NCBI RefSeq assembly: GCF_032854445.1
Contig: NC_088304.1
Span: forward strand, 9,061,704-9,125,703
Reading direction: 5' to 3'
DNA from: Liolophura sinensis
Lineage: Eukaryota; Mollusca; Polyplacophora; Chitonida; Chitonidae
DNA length: 64,000 bases
The notes below the pieces were generated by a model that was given only the letters and a program-made list of their open reading frames with translations, was not told the DNA's origin and did not search any database. Positions 1-11,536 of the stretch are shown here, piece by piece; positions within the stretch are counted from its first letter, which is position 1; every line of letters begins with the position of its first letter. The position numbers and the translations under genes were made by a program.

Positions 1-1620
1 GCTTTTGGCATGGGGCCACTACCTTGTTCCAGAAATCCTAATAACCCTAAGTTATTAATTCACTGCAGGCAATTTGACACATTTCACGATTTTCAGCTCC
101 GACGACAAAGTCATCTAAAATACACAGTAATTGCACTGAAACCTCTTTGTAGCATCATGCGTCTCACTGCCTGCGTTATGCTATTAAAAATACTTGGGGT
201 TTTTCTAGCTCCGAATGGAAGTTTTATTGTCAAACATATGCAATAGTTCTCCCTTCGAGTCATGCCTCTGAAGTCCAGTATATTGGTAATTGTCCTCACT
301 AATATTGACACTCCTATAAGCTGCTTTAAGACCTACTTTTGCAAGGTACCAGTTTGGCTGAATAACATCCAGAAACCCTCCCACCGATTGATATTCACAT
401 ATTTGAAGCATAATCAAAAGCTAAGATTGTTAGGCCTGCTACAGTCATGGATGAGTCTGACGGACGCATCCGGTTTAGGTAAAGCATTTATTGTACTAAC
501 TACAGTAAGTGGTTTGTTTACAATTGGGTAATTTTGCTCTAAAATTTCAGCAGAATTTCAGCCCACACACTGACTATCCCTCAAGGGCCAAGAAATGGGG
601 TGCTTTATAGGTTTGTTCGTGAAGGAGGGTCTGAGTCAGTGTGATGATAACTCCATGGGTTGTAGCATAGCGTGCCAGACAGGTGCGTGCATCATTACAC
701 ACCCCAAGCGTACATCCACCACGACTGATAAAGCGTTCACAGATGGGTCGACCTGATTGTGGGTCAGATTTGCATCGTTGTTGACCGGAGGGTTTCTTGG
801 AAATTTCTGCCTTCTGCACAGCTCCAGGTTTATCTACGCGAGGGCGTAGTCACGCCTGCATAGGGAGTGGATGACCTTGATGCCATGGTGTGTTATTCTC
901 TGTTTGTTGGCGGCGGAACTGTTGGTCGAAATTCAATACCGACTGCAAATCGAATACTTGAGCGAATACGACAACTCTAGCAATGTACTGTAAGTATTGC
1001 ACAACAGTGGTAGTTGTGCAAGCATCTTTTTCAATCATGTCCGATAGTATTTTAACAGCAATACTGGCACTTTTACTTTTGTGTAAATTTGTCCTCGGTT
1101 TTTGAATTATGAACTGGTGCTATGGACATAAGTCCCTTATTTCACGTAGTGTCTGAGGGGTTTTAGGTTTACGGGCATACATATTCATTAACTGAGACAA
1201 GAGCTCAAGCATATTAACCAGAGGCCCAACAGAGTTGTCAGGGTTCGGTTGACCTGTATTATCGGCATGCTGCCCAGGAATGTTCAGACGACACACGTTA
1301 TTGAGGGTGCTCAACACATCTCCTATATTTTGCTGCGTATCTGTGTCTGGATGTCGAGTTTGTTGACGATCGCCGCCATCGTCATTTCCTATTAATCTCG
1401 GTTCCTGTTGAACTTGGAGCTCGGCGACCTCTTCTCCCAGCAACAAGCGTTGGGTCAGGGGTAAATCGCTGAATTCCGATTCATTTACGTCCTTATTTAG
1501 TTTTGATATACTTCTCTCATTTTCAAAACCCTTGTCCAACAACGCGGACACTGTGAGCGTGTTCAGCTCGTGTCGAGTTCTCCACGCTTCCATGAACGGT
1601 TCAGGCGATTCCGACTTGTA
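1..1620 (-). mobile_element. DIRS-like (tyrosine-recombinase) retrotransposon relic, gag-like region and start of RT
   Basis: Read on the minus strand, a gag-like reading frame starts at an ATG at 1593 and ends near 1120. It is followed by broken segments at 1038-850, with a stretch resembling the DIRS gag motif around LQSVLNFDQQFRR, and at 819-574, with a Cys-rich stretch CERFISRGGCTLGVC. From about 417 to 1 comes a reverse-transcriptase core with YLAKVGLKAAYRSVNI, then LPFGARKTPSIF and ITQAVRRMM, which are typical of DIRS/Ngaro-type RTs. The frame changes between these blocks, and the YxDD active-site region near 110-118 is interrupted by a shift followed by stops, so the copy is dead. The RNase H, methylase-like and recombinase parts would lie left of the window. 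Family assignment is by recall of motifs. Confidence 0.75.
1120..1593 (-). pseudogene. Gag-like ORF of the DIRS-like relic (157 aa)
   Basis: This is an open frame of 157 codons with an ATG at 1593. The product is hydrophilic and Q/N/D-rich in its middle, with no recognisable catalytic motif. Its place upstream of the Cys-rich and RT segments on the same strand is what makes it the N-terminal gag-like part of the retrotransposon. It is the longest intact piece of the element. It is not a host gene as far as can be seen. Confidence 0.5.
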
Positions 1621-2159
1621 TCTTCCGCGGGCATGTTCACGTTAGGCGCAGTTCGCCTACCACAGCCACGCTAAGTCGCGGGCATATTAAAAACGTTAAA
1701 AACAGTTAAAAATCTTCCATAAAACGGCAGGTAGCACTAGCTGGCAAATATTAAACTTGTGTCGCCATTTATACGCACAAAAAACACGAGAATTTCCCAG
1801 CGTGCTTATGATGTTGTTTGACCAACGTGGCTGATGCGCACCAAGCCGTGTTTTACATGAGTTAGGAACTCCAACAATTGTGAAGTCTACAGAGCTCATT
1901 GTAACCATCTAAATTCACGAATCAAGAAATCCTACCAAGATAACTTGGCAGCTGAATCAGAATCCAGTAACACATCAAATAAGTTCTGGTAGTAATTATG
2001 TAAGTCTCACTTAAAAAGCACAAACTCTTGAGTATCTTCTATACCCCCATTTGAAAAAATCGGTCAACTCTTACGCATGTGACGATGACAGTAAAGCTAC
2101 CTAACTCAACGGCCATTCCCTGGCCTTCCACTGACAGCGTGTTCTCCACCATCTCACAG
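1621..2159. other. Anonymous DNA between two retroelement relics
   Basis: No splice-bounded coding segment, tRNA-like head or tandem repeat was recognised in this stretch. It may contain untranslated 5' DNA of the DIRS-like relic next to it. Confidence 0.4.
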
Positions 2160-3550
2160 CACCATTGAACTCGATGATATTCTTCAGAGACTTACACTTA
2201 TGGCATTACCAGGGGTACAGAACCGTATGGAATTAGTGTAAAAATGCTTCTTCAAGCCAGAGATAAAATATCCCTAATATTATCAATCCTGTTTAGGTTC
2301 TGGTATATTACCGTCTTCATGGAAATTAGCACGCGTAACACCCATATTCAAATCTGGAAACAGCTCCGAAGTGACAAACAATAGACCGATTTTTCATTTA
2401 AACTGTGTAGGTACAGTATCTGAACGTCTGGTAATCCGGCAAGTTTTTGACTACATTTACTCAAGCATTCCCCCTTATCAGTCTGGCTTTTTACCCTCAA
2501 TCAACGGTTACATAGCTTCTTGACCTGTATTTTGATATTTCCAAAGCCTTGGATGACTGAAAAGAAGTTTAATTTCAATTTTTTGACATCTTGAAAGCCT
2601 TTGACCGTTTTTTGGCATTCTGGCCAAGTAATGTTCACTTGTAATAAATGGAAAACCCCACACCTGGTTTGAAAGTTACCTTGATCCACAAAAACAGCAG
2701 TAATACTGAATGGATCCGACTTCAAGCAACTTTTTGAGGGGAGTCCCACAAGGATCTGTCCTAGGGCCTTTGCTATTTGTGATATTTATCAATGATCTCC
2801 CTTACGAGATTCTAAATAATATCAAGCTTTTTGCACCGGACTCTTTGTCCTCGATAAAGACCTGTCGTCCATAGATATAAAAAGGTCTGTGGATAATGAC
2901 CTTCATACAGTTGAAAACTGAACAAAAACTTGGTTTGTTGACTCCAACTCCAAAAAGACAAATTACTTGTATTTTCGAGATGTAGGTCACCGTCCCAACT
3001 TACATCTTTTATAGGAGAAACAATTCAATCGACTAACACCTTAAACACCTAGGTATTCTATTTGACAGAAAATCTCATCGACAAAACTAATAAAAAAATG
3101 TCCATAGTTAGGCTCTTAAATGCCAACTTGAAAGGAAATGCTTGGAAATAATGTATAAAAACGTCATCAGGCCATCCCTAGAGTATGCTGGCATCATCTG
3201 GGACAATTTGTCCGAAGTTCAAACTAGCACACTAGAAAACATACAAAAAGACAGTCAACGAATCATCACTGGCCTCAACTCCAAGTTAAGTCTCAATCCT
3301 CCTGTATCTTGAGCTGAACCAAAGGCGTTATATACAGAGCATGATCACTTTTCAGTCAGACGAATGATCCTTTAAGGACTATCCACCAAGATATATCACC
3401 GCCCCCAACTCACCAGCGCAATGCCTGTCCGGTCAGATCTTCGGATCACCTAAAGACATGCAAATGTGGAAGATCACCTTTTAGTAATTCTTTTTGTCCC
3501 GAAAACTGTCCGTGATCGGGACGCCTTACCAAAACCTTTAAGAAGTATAG
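2160..3550 (+). mobile_element. Degenerate non-LTR (LINE) retrotransposon, reverse-transcriptase region
   Basis: The plus strand, read across shifting frames, shows the ordered landmarks of a LINE RT. A GISVKML-like block lies near 2235 and WK.ARVTPIFKSG near 2320. NRPI.. and the FERLV-like block follow at 2380-2440, then YQSGFLPS near 2475. The RT core GVPQGSVLGPLLF lies near 2740-2780, followed by FINDLP and a KLFA.D box near 2790-2840. Downstream are VIRPSLEYAGIIWDN near 3160-3210 and an FFP-RTVRDW-type terminal block near 3490-3530. Many stops and frame changes show it is long dead. The endonuclease part is missing. A SINE starts directly after its end. Confidence 0.8.
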
Positions 3551-3855
3551 AGTGAGTTAATGCTTGTGGTTTAACGTCGTACTTAACAATTTTTCATTTC
3601 ATATGGCGACGAAGGAATCTTTAGAGTGCATAAAATGTACCTCCTTGTTGCAGGACGGATTCCCACCGCTCTTTCATCTAGTGTTGCTTCACTGAAACGC
3701 CTTACTGAAGGCAAGTAAGCCGCCCCGCCTGAGCCATTATACTGATACGGGTCAACAAGGCGTTGCACTATCCATTTCATGCCGATCGCCAAGCGAGGAA
3801 GCTACACCATCCTGTTTTAAGGTCTTAGGTGTGACTCGACCCAGGGTTGAAAAAG
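3551..3855 (-). mobile_element. tRNA-derived SINE, family with GTACGACGTTAAAC tail
   Basis: On the minus strand the element runs from a decayed tRNA-like head near 3850 to the conserved tail around 3600-3555, reading ATTGTTAAGTACGACGTT and then a (CACT)n-like end. Other copies here are at 5506-5665, 19138-19500, 28207-28285, 45971-46300, 48163-48440 and 50840-50976. Part of its centre is shared with those copies around the GACCCGTATCAGTATAAT block. Confidence 0.75.
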
Positions 3856-5275
3856 TATAGAAGATAACAACCAGTGCAAAATTACGCTAGGCAAGGCGTT
3901 TCACACGCTGAACCCGCCAGCGTGGTACTATGAGGGAAACCGTACTTTTAATATTATTCTACGGTTGCAGCTCTTTGAGCCACGATCACTATAGTAACTT
4001 TGATTCTACAAAATGTCATTGTGGAAATCTTCATAAAAATTACTGCCCGTTTCCTTTTAGAATGTAGTAGACAACCCATGTTAACACGTATCACGACACC
4101 AAGTAACTTGAACGATACATCGACAGCTGTCCTGTTATATGGCCACACAAATGTAAGCACCACGGTTAATTTGCTAAGCTTTCTAGAAGGTTGTAAGTAC
4201 ATTCTGAAAACAAAAGGATTTAATTAGCAGAGTAAAACGAAATATTTTTCAATGTGCATACCTTTATCTCCATGTATCTGAATACATATTCGAGACTGTA
4301 GTCGGAAAATACTAGTGTGGTAGTTACGAGGGTTCATCTTATATATCTCTTTTCAAAGTAGATTTATTTATTTATTTATTTATCTATTTATTTGTATGTG
4401 GGTGTACATTCGGATGTGCGGACTTGCGTATGTTTATATAAATCCGCTCGAAAATATGTGTTAAAGGGAAAGAAAACTTTTAAAAAATGACACTGTAGGC
4501 TGAAAAGAGCACATCTGGTGGTGCCTGCTGCATAATTTTTCCTTGCCATACACGTACAGCCTGAAAACGGCAAAGTTGGCATAAATCGCGTCCTCCATCT
4601 TTAACACCCTGTAATTTATGCTGGGGGTGTGTTGCCTCTCAACCAATGAGAGTCGTTAAAGCTGCCGGCTTGTAAACTCGGAACCTACGTCCAACATTCT
4701 GGTTTTCCGATCGTCAGGCGGAAAACGACGTGTTCGCTACGTTCTTGGAAGAAGAGTTCTACCGGAAATGTACGAACTGCACTTCGGCGGTTTCCAACGG
4801 CAATTATTCTCCTAACACAGAAGACTTCAAGACTACTTCTTAGGCGAAATGGGGCGCTCACAGCGAATATTGGCGCTGACTTAATTTATAATTTATCAAC
4901 TTGAAGTACACATTAGAACTTTTTAAGGAATGCACCTGCGAGGAAATGCATACTCTTTTCAATGGTATTTGATTGATATTTGAATTTTCTTCTCCTTTAA
5001 TATACATATCGCAGTGTATCAAAATTAATATGTAAGGTATGTAAATTATATATCTGCTACCTGTGAAATAACCCTGTCGCCCATCATGACCATAGGCAGC
5101 AAGAGGGGGCCAATAACTACAACTACAACCAAAATTATCATTTCTATACCAATAATTATTTATTCATTACTAAATCGTTAATTCATATAGTTTTAAGTTT
5201 TCAATTATTTCATAAGTTATATGTGCATTTTTTCAGTATGTTATTCGGATGTTTTCACTGTCTTACATGTTGATA
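3856..5275. other. Anonymous DNA with a short TTTA run
   Basis: This stretch has no recognised coding exon or dispersed element. It includes a short (TTTA)n run at about 4364-4392. Several small open frames occur but none has domain-like content or convincing splice borders. Confidence 0.4.
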
Positions 5276-5305
5276 TATCTATCTATCTTTCTATCTATCT
5301 ATCTA

Positions 5306-5386
<81 letters not shown>
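5276..5386. repeat. Compound microsatellite (TCTA)n then (TA)n
   Basis: A run of TCTA/TCTT units from about 5276 to 5310 passes into an uninterrupted (TA)n run ending at about 5386. Open frames reading Ile-Tyr repeats across it are an artefact of the dinucleotide. Confidence 0.97.
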
Positions 5387-5388
<2 letters not shown>

Positions 5389-5505
5389 GTTACGTTCGAT
5401 TCTGCTTGTTTGTAACTCAATGGGCCTCTACTACCATTTAATGTTTTTTATCTTGTATTCCTATATTATGTGAAAATTCAGTACGCTTAAACATTGTGTG
5501 GTGGT

Positions 5506-5665
5506 CGGTAATCTAGTGCTGCTTCATGGAGACGCCTTACCGAAGGTAAGTAAGCCGCCCCGCCCAGCCATTATACTGATACGGGTCAACCAGTCGTTGC
5601 ACTATCCCGTTCATGCTGAACGCCAAGCGAGGAAGTTACAACTTCCTGCAATGGATTGCTAATTG
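5506..5665 (-). mobile_element. SINE fragment at the left edge of duplication copy A
   Basis: This is an internal part of the GTACGACGTTAAAC-tailed SINE on the minus strand, including the GACCCGTATCAGTATAAT block. The tail is missing. The same fragment starts copy B immediately after the assembly gap. Confidence 0.7.
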
Positions 5666-5871
5666 ACACCTTTGGCTACACCTAACGTAGGTTTGCCTAC
5701 ATGTCTACAAGGTAACAAATATAATAAGTTCCGTAAATACAAGTCTCCCGCTTTTACTGGCATGTCCTACGGCCTACGAGAAATAATTTACATCAAACTC
5801 TTCCAGTCGCGGTTCGGGATCAGTCCCGGTCGCCGGTGAAAAGCAAAATTCCAGTTCTCGGAATCAAGGAG

Positions 5872-5995
5872 AGAAGCCCAGCGGACTAAAACTCCAGCGG
5901 ACAAAACCCCCAGGGGACAAAAACTCCAGCGGATAAAACTCCCAGCTGACAACAAAAGCCCCACCTACAAGAAGCCCGGCGAACAAAAGTCCCGT
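5872..5995. repeat. Degenerate short tandem repeats (about 16-18 bp)
   Basis: Repeated variants of CCAGCGGACAAAACTC occur about seven times in tandem with drift. The 74-codon open frame on the minus strand here is a product of this repetition (Phe-Ser-Pro-Leu type repeats). Copy B has the same block near 51206-51330. Confidence 0.7.
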
Positions 5996-6272
5996 TGTCT
6001 TAATTAACCGGCAAAACATATCTGACAGTCTGATAGACATGATGTCAAATATTTCTCGACTGGAATTCATATAGTGTGAGTTGGTCATATAGTGTGAGTT
6101 GGTCTTCCATCTGGCGCACCCCAGTCTGTCACTCAGGTTTAATAGCTATCCTGTCATAAGCTTTGTCTCGGACGTCTCTAATATTATTATCGAATGCTTT
6201 TCGTCGAGCAAAATATAATGTTATTCTACGTAGTACCATTATATTTAATTTGTTTTTTCTGAAATATTTCAG

Positions 6273-6340
6273 CATGGCATACGGGCTATAGCTTACTATG
6301 ATTCACAGTATCACCTTGCAGCTGCCGTAAAGTATGCAAA
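6273..6340 (+). CDS. Candidate isolated coding exon (68 bp), copy A
   Basis: A pyrimidine-rich tract ending in TTTCAG precedes 6273, and GTAAGT follows 6340, so both splice sites are strong. Only one frame is open, giving 22 codons plus two bases and the residues HGIRAIAYYDSQYHL and AAAVKYA. The same exon exists in copy B at 51606-51673 with its splice sites kept (donor GTATGT there) and the frame still open. No partner exons were recognised nearby and the family is unknown. It could also be chance or a fragment of a dead gene. Confidence 0.3.
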
Positions 6341-9300
6341 GTAAGTCTGTTTACAGGCATGTAATTTTATGTGTTCTCTATAGCAGATGTATTTAAAATA
6401 TTCATTATTTAGACATTTAAACCAAATCATATTATAGTTCACCAAAAATATTGTTTATAAATACTCTCAAAAAGATTAAAAAATAATCTTATTTTTTATA
6501 AGTTTTTTTTTATTTTTATAAGTTACTGTGTATTTCTTCTATATCATATGCCCCACATTAAATCTGAAGTATTTTATATTAATGGCGTAAATTAAAATTT
6601 ATGTATAATTTCCCGAAATCCGGAAAAATGAATGTTGGCTGCATGTTTTAGAACATCTACACTTGGAAAGATCGAAACGGGCACGCTTTGTTTCTCTTGG
6701 TTTCTGATTTATATTCTTAGAATAGGATAAAAGTCTAACAAAAGCTAAAGTACAGCAATTGTTTTTCATACTTGTGGACTTCTTTAGTTTTCAGATAAGC
6801 CTGTATGTCGCTGAGAGATATATATCTCTTTCCGATGTCGTCAAAACCGTTAGAATACATGAAGATTGAACGAGTAAGACGAGGTTCTATTGATTGCAAA
6901 CATGCATTGAAATCTGAAACGTCACTTCAGGGAGAATGTTTCAAGCTTTCGCAAACAACAATGTCATTTGCCATATACACTTAATATTGATCGAGGGGCT
7001 TAGGTCCGCTGGGGCTTTGTCCGTCCCCACAATCGTCGCCATGGTTCAGCAAGTGATCCAGGGCGCTCGTACGCCTTTTGCATTGCCTTACATTAAGACC
7101 TCTTGCCTTCCAACACTTCACACATTTTGATAAAATGAAAAATCACATTACAAGGCGTTGCGCAAATTACAAAAGGTGACGGAAACGTCAGTATATTTAA
7201 AAGCGGTGGTTGGATTGTTTATGAAGAAAAGAAACTTCAGCAGTCCACATTTTGTCCATATACCATGTACGTTATTAGCTGAATATTCAGGTGACGCCTG
7301 CATTTACATGTAAGATTTACAAGGTTTTCACCTGGGTTGATAACAGTTTATCAACAGTTTATTTGCCCATAAGTGAACTTCTTCTATATGCGCCCATTAT
7401 TGCGGTGGGTTAAGTTAGATTAGCTCAGGTATGTGAACTTTGGTGTCATATCCTTATCTGTGATCTACATGTCTAAAAACTACAATGTCAGAGCAAATCT
7501 TTGAGCAAATTTTTTGACTTTCAATCAAGAATACTGGTAACTGAAAGTTCCACCAAACACTAAGATTAAGAACTAAATTAAGAAGAAAAACAGCACTATT
7601 ATAAAAGTGTATGTCAGACCGTATACTTTTGTTTTTCAAATTTTTACAATCTGGTAAATTGCCTTTAAAACACTGGATACTTAGGTTGCCTTTTCTGACC
7701 ATACTGTGAACAATGACGTCACTTAAGGTTTTTGTCATTTGTTAAATGCAGATTGCTAAACTAGTACATTAAAATACACAGATATACTTGTACAGACCCA
7801 TAAATGCCGAACTGAACTGAAAAAAAAAATGAATTATTTCTTAATGAATGATGATTTAGGCACTACTCTGCAAATGGAGCAGTCAGGCATCATTCATTGC
7901 TTTGACAATTACTCTGAATCCTTGATATCGCGAGAAGATTAGGTTCGTGGAACATTCTACGACGAGCTGTAGACACCAGGCAACAGGACTTGAACATGAG
8001 TAAATTTCAAAGTGTAACACGACTGCTAGCTCAGTAGCATTTTCACCATGACAAAGACTATCCAAAGGCTACTGTAATTAACCTGTTACTATCACTTGTA
8101 GAAGATTTTCTAGGGGTACACCAACTACTTCTAGAGCGTTGCACTTAAAACGTTTTTTGATAGATCTCAACAAATTCGCTCTTTAGAGAATAAATTGTGA
8201 GAGGACACTATCAGATTGTACACAAAGAGGAGTCTTCCTCTAGAAATATCGGACTTAAGCCATCACCTCCAGAGGTAGTACAAGGGAGGATCAAAAACAG
8301 ATTGTATAGGAGTTAATGAAAATACTCCATGAGAAGCCCTTCTTATAAGCAATGTTCGCCTTCTAAATCAAAGAGAGCTGCTCTAGACAGATTTAAAAGA
8401 TTTAAATTTAAGGTCAAAACGCCCACAAACAGTCATGTTTCATAGTGATATGAATCACTTGACTTCATCTTCTCCACTGTCCAAACAGCTTGACCTTACA
8501 AAAAACCAATGGCTGCCAACACCCAGGGATCCGTAATTAAAGCCACCATGCAATTAAGACATCAAATTTAGAAGCAAGATGTTAGTCAAAACATTCATGG
8601 CGCCCGCTGTCAGATAAATGAGAGTGTATATTCATGAATAGTGTTTAATGGTCTTTCACGTGACATACTTGTTGTTAGTGTATTACATGACATCAGAAGC
8701 CCATTACCGATTAGTATACAACTTCCTTATAACTAGTCTCCATGGCACAGTACACATATTACGCCATCTGTAGAAGCTCGCGCCACCTGATGGAGAAATA
8801 TACCAACGTCTTTGGTGTAAATTGTGAACTGAGTCATGGGAAATCTAAAATTTGAAAATTAAAACTACGATTTCTCTGACCATTGCTATGCAGTTAAGAA
8901 CCCGCTGACTATTTTCATATTTCCAAGCAACTATAAACCAATTATTATCAAAGACATTGGTGTCCTTTTACAAAACATTCCGTCGTCGTAATTTTCTAAA
9001 ATCTAGTTCAATACAACCGCATTTGGAACCCATCATGCATCAGCACGTTTTTCAGACGTTTGCTGTGCAATAGTGAGAAAGAAATACACGGCTGCGCAGA
9101 TACGTCACATAATGTATTAGAGATGGAAGAAAAGTGTAAAGTGCGGTGGAGACTAGCTAAAGGGCAGTCGCATAGTTCTAGGTAATGGACTTCGATAAAT
9201 ACCCAATTTTATGAGTCCATGTGATTAGATAGGATCTAGACAATATTTTTAATTAATGTGTCAGAGAGAGTATCAGTGGTATCATCTTATGCTTTAAGGT

Positions 9301-10740
9301 ATATATACTCAATAAAAATATAACCGCACGAAGCACTTTTATATTGTTTGATTCAACAATTAGGGTAAGTATTTATCATCGATTATGGCTTCAATTTCCA
9401 CCAGATTTTCACATTTTAGGGCCATAATCCAGAAGCTACGGTAACATGAAAACGGAGTGGTAAGTAATCACAGTTCAAGCTCTGTGATGCTAACGGTGGA
9501 CCCACTCGGTACTGAGTGCGGTGGACGGTGATTACCGAATAACACGATAATTAATTCTCAGAGAAAACAATATAAAATTGCTTCGTGAGTTTATAATTTG
9601 TTGGATATATTTTTCATAGATTTTTGTCACATAAGAAGATATATTATTATACTTCATTGGGTGATTCTGGGTTTGAGTCAAAACCACTGTCTCATAATAT
9701 TTCGCAAACTTGCTATGCAACCATAGGTGGGTCGGGTAACACATCGTCACACTCACAAAAGTAATATGCTACGGTTACGAGACAACAGGCAACGATCTGC
9801 TTCAGGTAGTCTACTACAGTTATCTCCCCTTATCTGTTCGAATTCATGTAAACGCTCATGCCATGTATTTTCCCTGTTAACATGTCAGATGTTTATTCCG
9901 CTCTTGACCACAGTATTGTGTAACTCTTACAATACCTGCTTACACTAAAGAAAAATATAAATGCTAAACTTTTGTTTGACCAGATAATGCTGGGATTTTT
10001 GTCAGTATAGTGCCGAGATGGCCGAGAGCAAAACCCTCCACCAGTGTGCATTCCAGTTTCCAAAACCAGTGTTGTCGATTTCAAGCCTTTTTACCATTTT
10101 GGCCAATCAGACAATTGTGGCTCCCTCTGTAATATTCAGTGATCTGTTAGGTCTTCCCTGGCACTCCTTACCCTTAGTTGTGCAAAGTCTACCTGTACAG
10201 TAAAAGTTCTGTCAAAAGGCACAATGATACAGGTGCCACAAAACTAACGAGAGAGCGCCTTCGGCCCTTAGAGCTGTCGCCAGAGCACTTAACGATTAAT
10301 CGTCTCAGAAAACGTCATGGAGCATTCAGCGCGACAACTAATCGCCCTCATGCCCGCAGCAGCGTGACAGTCGGCCTCCATAATCCATAATTCCGCTCAA
10401 ACGGTTCCGAATCGCCTCAGAGAAGCGAATTTGCCAGCTCGTAAATCACTCCAGGGTATACACCTGATCCCTGCGCGACCCCAATAGTCGCCCCACTTCT
10501 CCAGCGCCATGGGTTAACATTTCAGAACGGCAATGCTCGTTCCCATTTCGCTGCTGTATGCAGGGCATATCTAAAGGCTGAAAACGTTGAAGTGCTCAGC
10601 TGGCCAGCATAGTTAGCTGATCTGTCCCCAGTGCTCAGCTGGCCAGCGTAGTTACCTGATCTGTCCACAATTGAACACCTATGTGATGTTCTCGACGGGC
10701 GTGCTCGTCGGCAACTTCCAGTTCCAGGTAACAGCGCGGA
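6341..10740. other. Anonymous repeat-poor DNA inside copy A
   Basis: No coding exon, RNA gene or known transposon was recognised in this stretch. It includes a compact foldback at 9459-9537. A 39-bp direct repeat lies at about 10591-10670 (GTGCTCAGCTGGCCAG.. twice). Short open frames matching in copy B merely reflect the overall similarity of the two copies. Confidence 0.4.
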
Positions 10741-10766
10741 GTTGCATTTGGCCCTCATATAGGAGT

Positions 10767-10914
10767 GGGCAGTGGGAAGATCTGCCAGCAACCTGCGGAT
10801 GGTCGTGGGTTTCCCCGAAACCGGTTTCCACTCACCATAATGCTGGCCGCCGTCGTATAAGTCAAATATTCTTGAGTACGGCGTAAAACATCAGGCAAAT
10901 AAATAAATAAATAA
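10767..10914 (+). mobile_element. 5'-truncated tRNA-SINE, TACGGCGTAAAACACCA-tailed family
   Basis: The element begins inside the body (GTGGGAAGATCTGCC) and ends with GAGTACGGCGTAAAACATC followed by (AAAT)n. The tRNA head is missing. The copy B equivalent is at 56071-56214. Confidence 0.85.
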
Positions 10915-11241
10915 GTCAAGAGTAGGGAAACATTTCGCAAGTCACAATTAACCATGTCATCAGGTCTATGTGTCGACAATGTGTAGCAGCGCAGCAGGCA
11001 AACGACGGACAAATTAGGTACTGAAGTGTGGAATTGCCAAACTGGCCCACCCCTGTTTCTTGACCTGCCTCAGCGTAACCATCGCTTGTCCGTTTCCAAA
11101 AGTTATGGAATTCTAAGAATCCTTTTTATGGCCCCCTGGAAAGCAGTATTGAAAGGAATTTGATAACTCAGTTAATTTTATCAAAATATATAGTGTGGTG
11201 TGAAAGTGACCATTTTGGAAAACAATATTTAAAGGGGAAAT

Positions 11242-11536
11242 CAGGCGCCTTTGTGGCGCAGTAGTAAGGGTGCAAGTTCATCACAATTAGCAAGTAGCCT
11301 CTCTCACCAACCCTTTTTGAACAGGTGCACAGTTACAAAGCGACTGCTTCGGTGACCGTTTTCAAGAAAACAGGACTGGGTGGGGTGTCATGCCTGGCGT
11401 CTACGGAATGATACTTCAGTGGCGGCATCCCTTTTGCGAAATGGACTCGCCTAGCTGCTACAAGAAGGCACAGTATAGGCCTAATTGCACACGCGTAATG
11501 ACCTCGTCGTCATATGACTGAAATATTGTTAAGAAC
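11242..11536 (+). mobile_element. SINE with tRNA-like head and CGTCATATGACTGAAAT tail
   Basis: A decayed head GCGCCTTTGTGGCGCAGTAG is followed by the body GGGTGGGGTGTCATGCCTGG and the tail CGTCGTCATATGACTGAAAT. The body matches the SINEs at 37321-37650 and 41484-41814. The tail resembles the end of the GTACGACGTTAAAC-tailed family, so the families share a 3' module. Copy B has it at 56560-56850. Confidence 0.75.

Noticed and set aside
5221-5473. Open frames encoding Ile-Tyr runs
   Set aside because: They are a product of the (TA)n microsatellite.
10018-10203. Small open frame present in both duplication copies (also 55304-55489)
   Set aside because: Conservation reflects the overall similarity of the copies. 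There is no splice or domain support.
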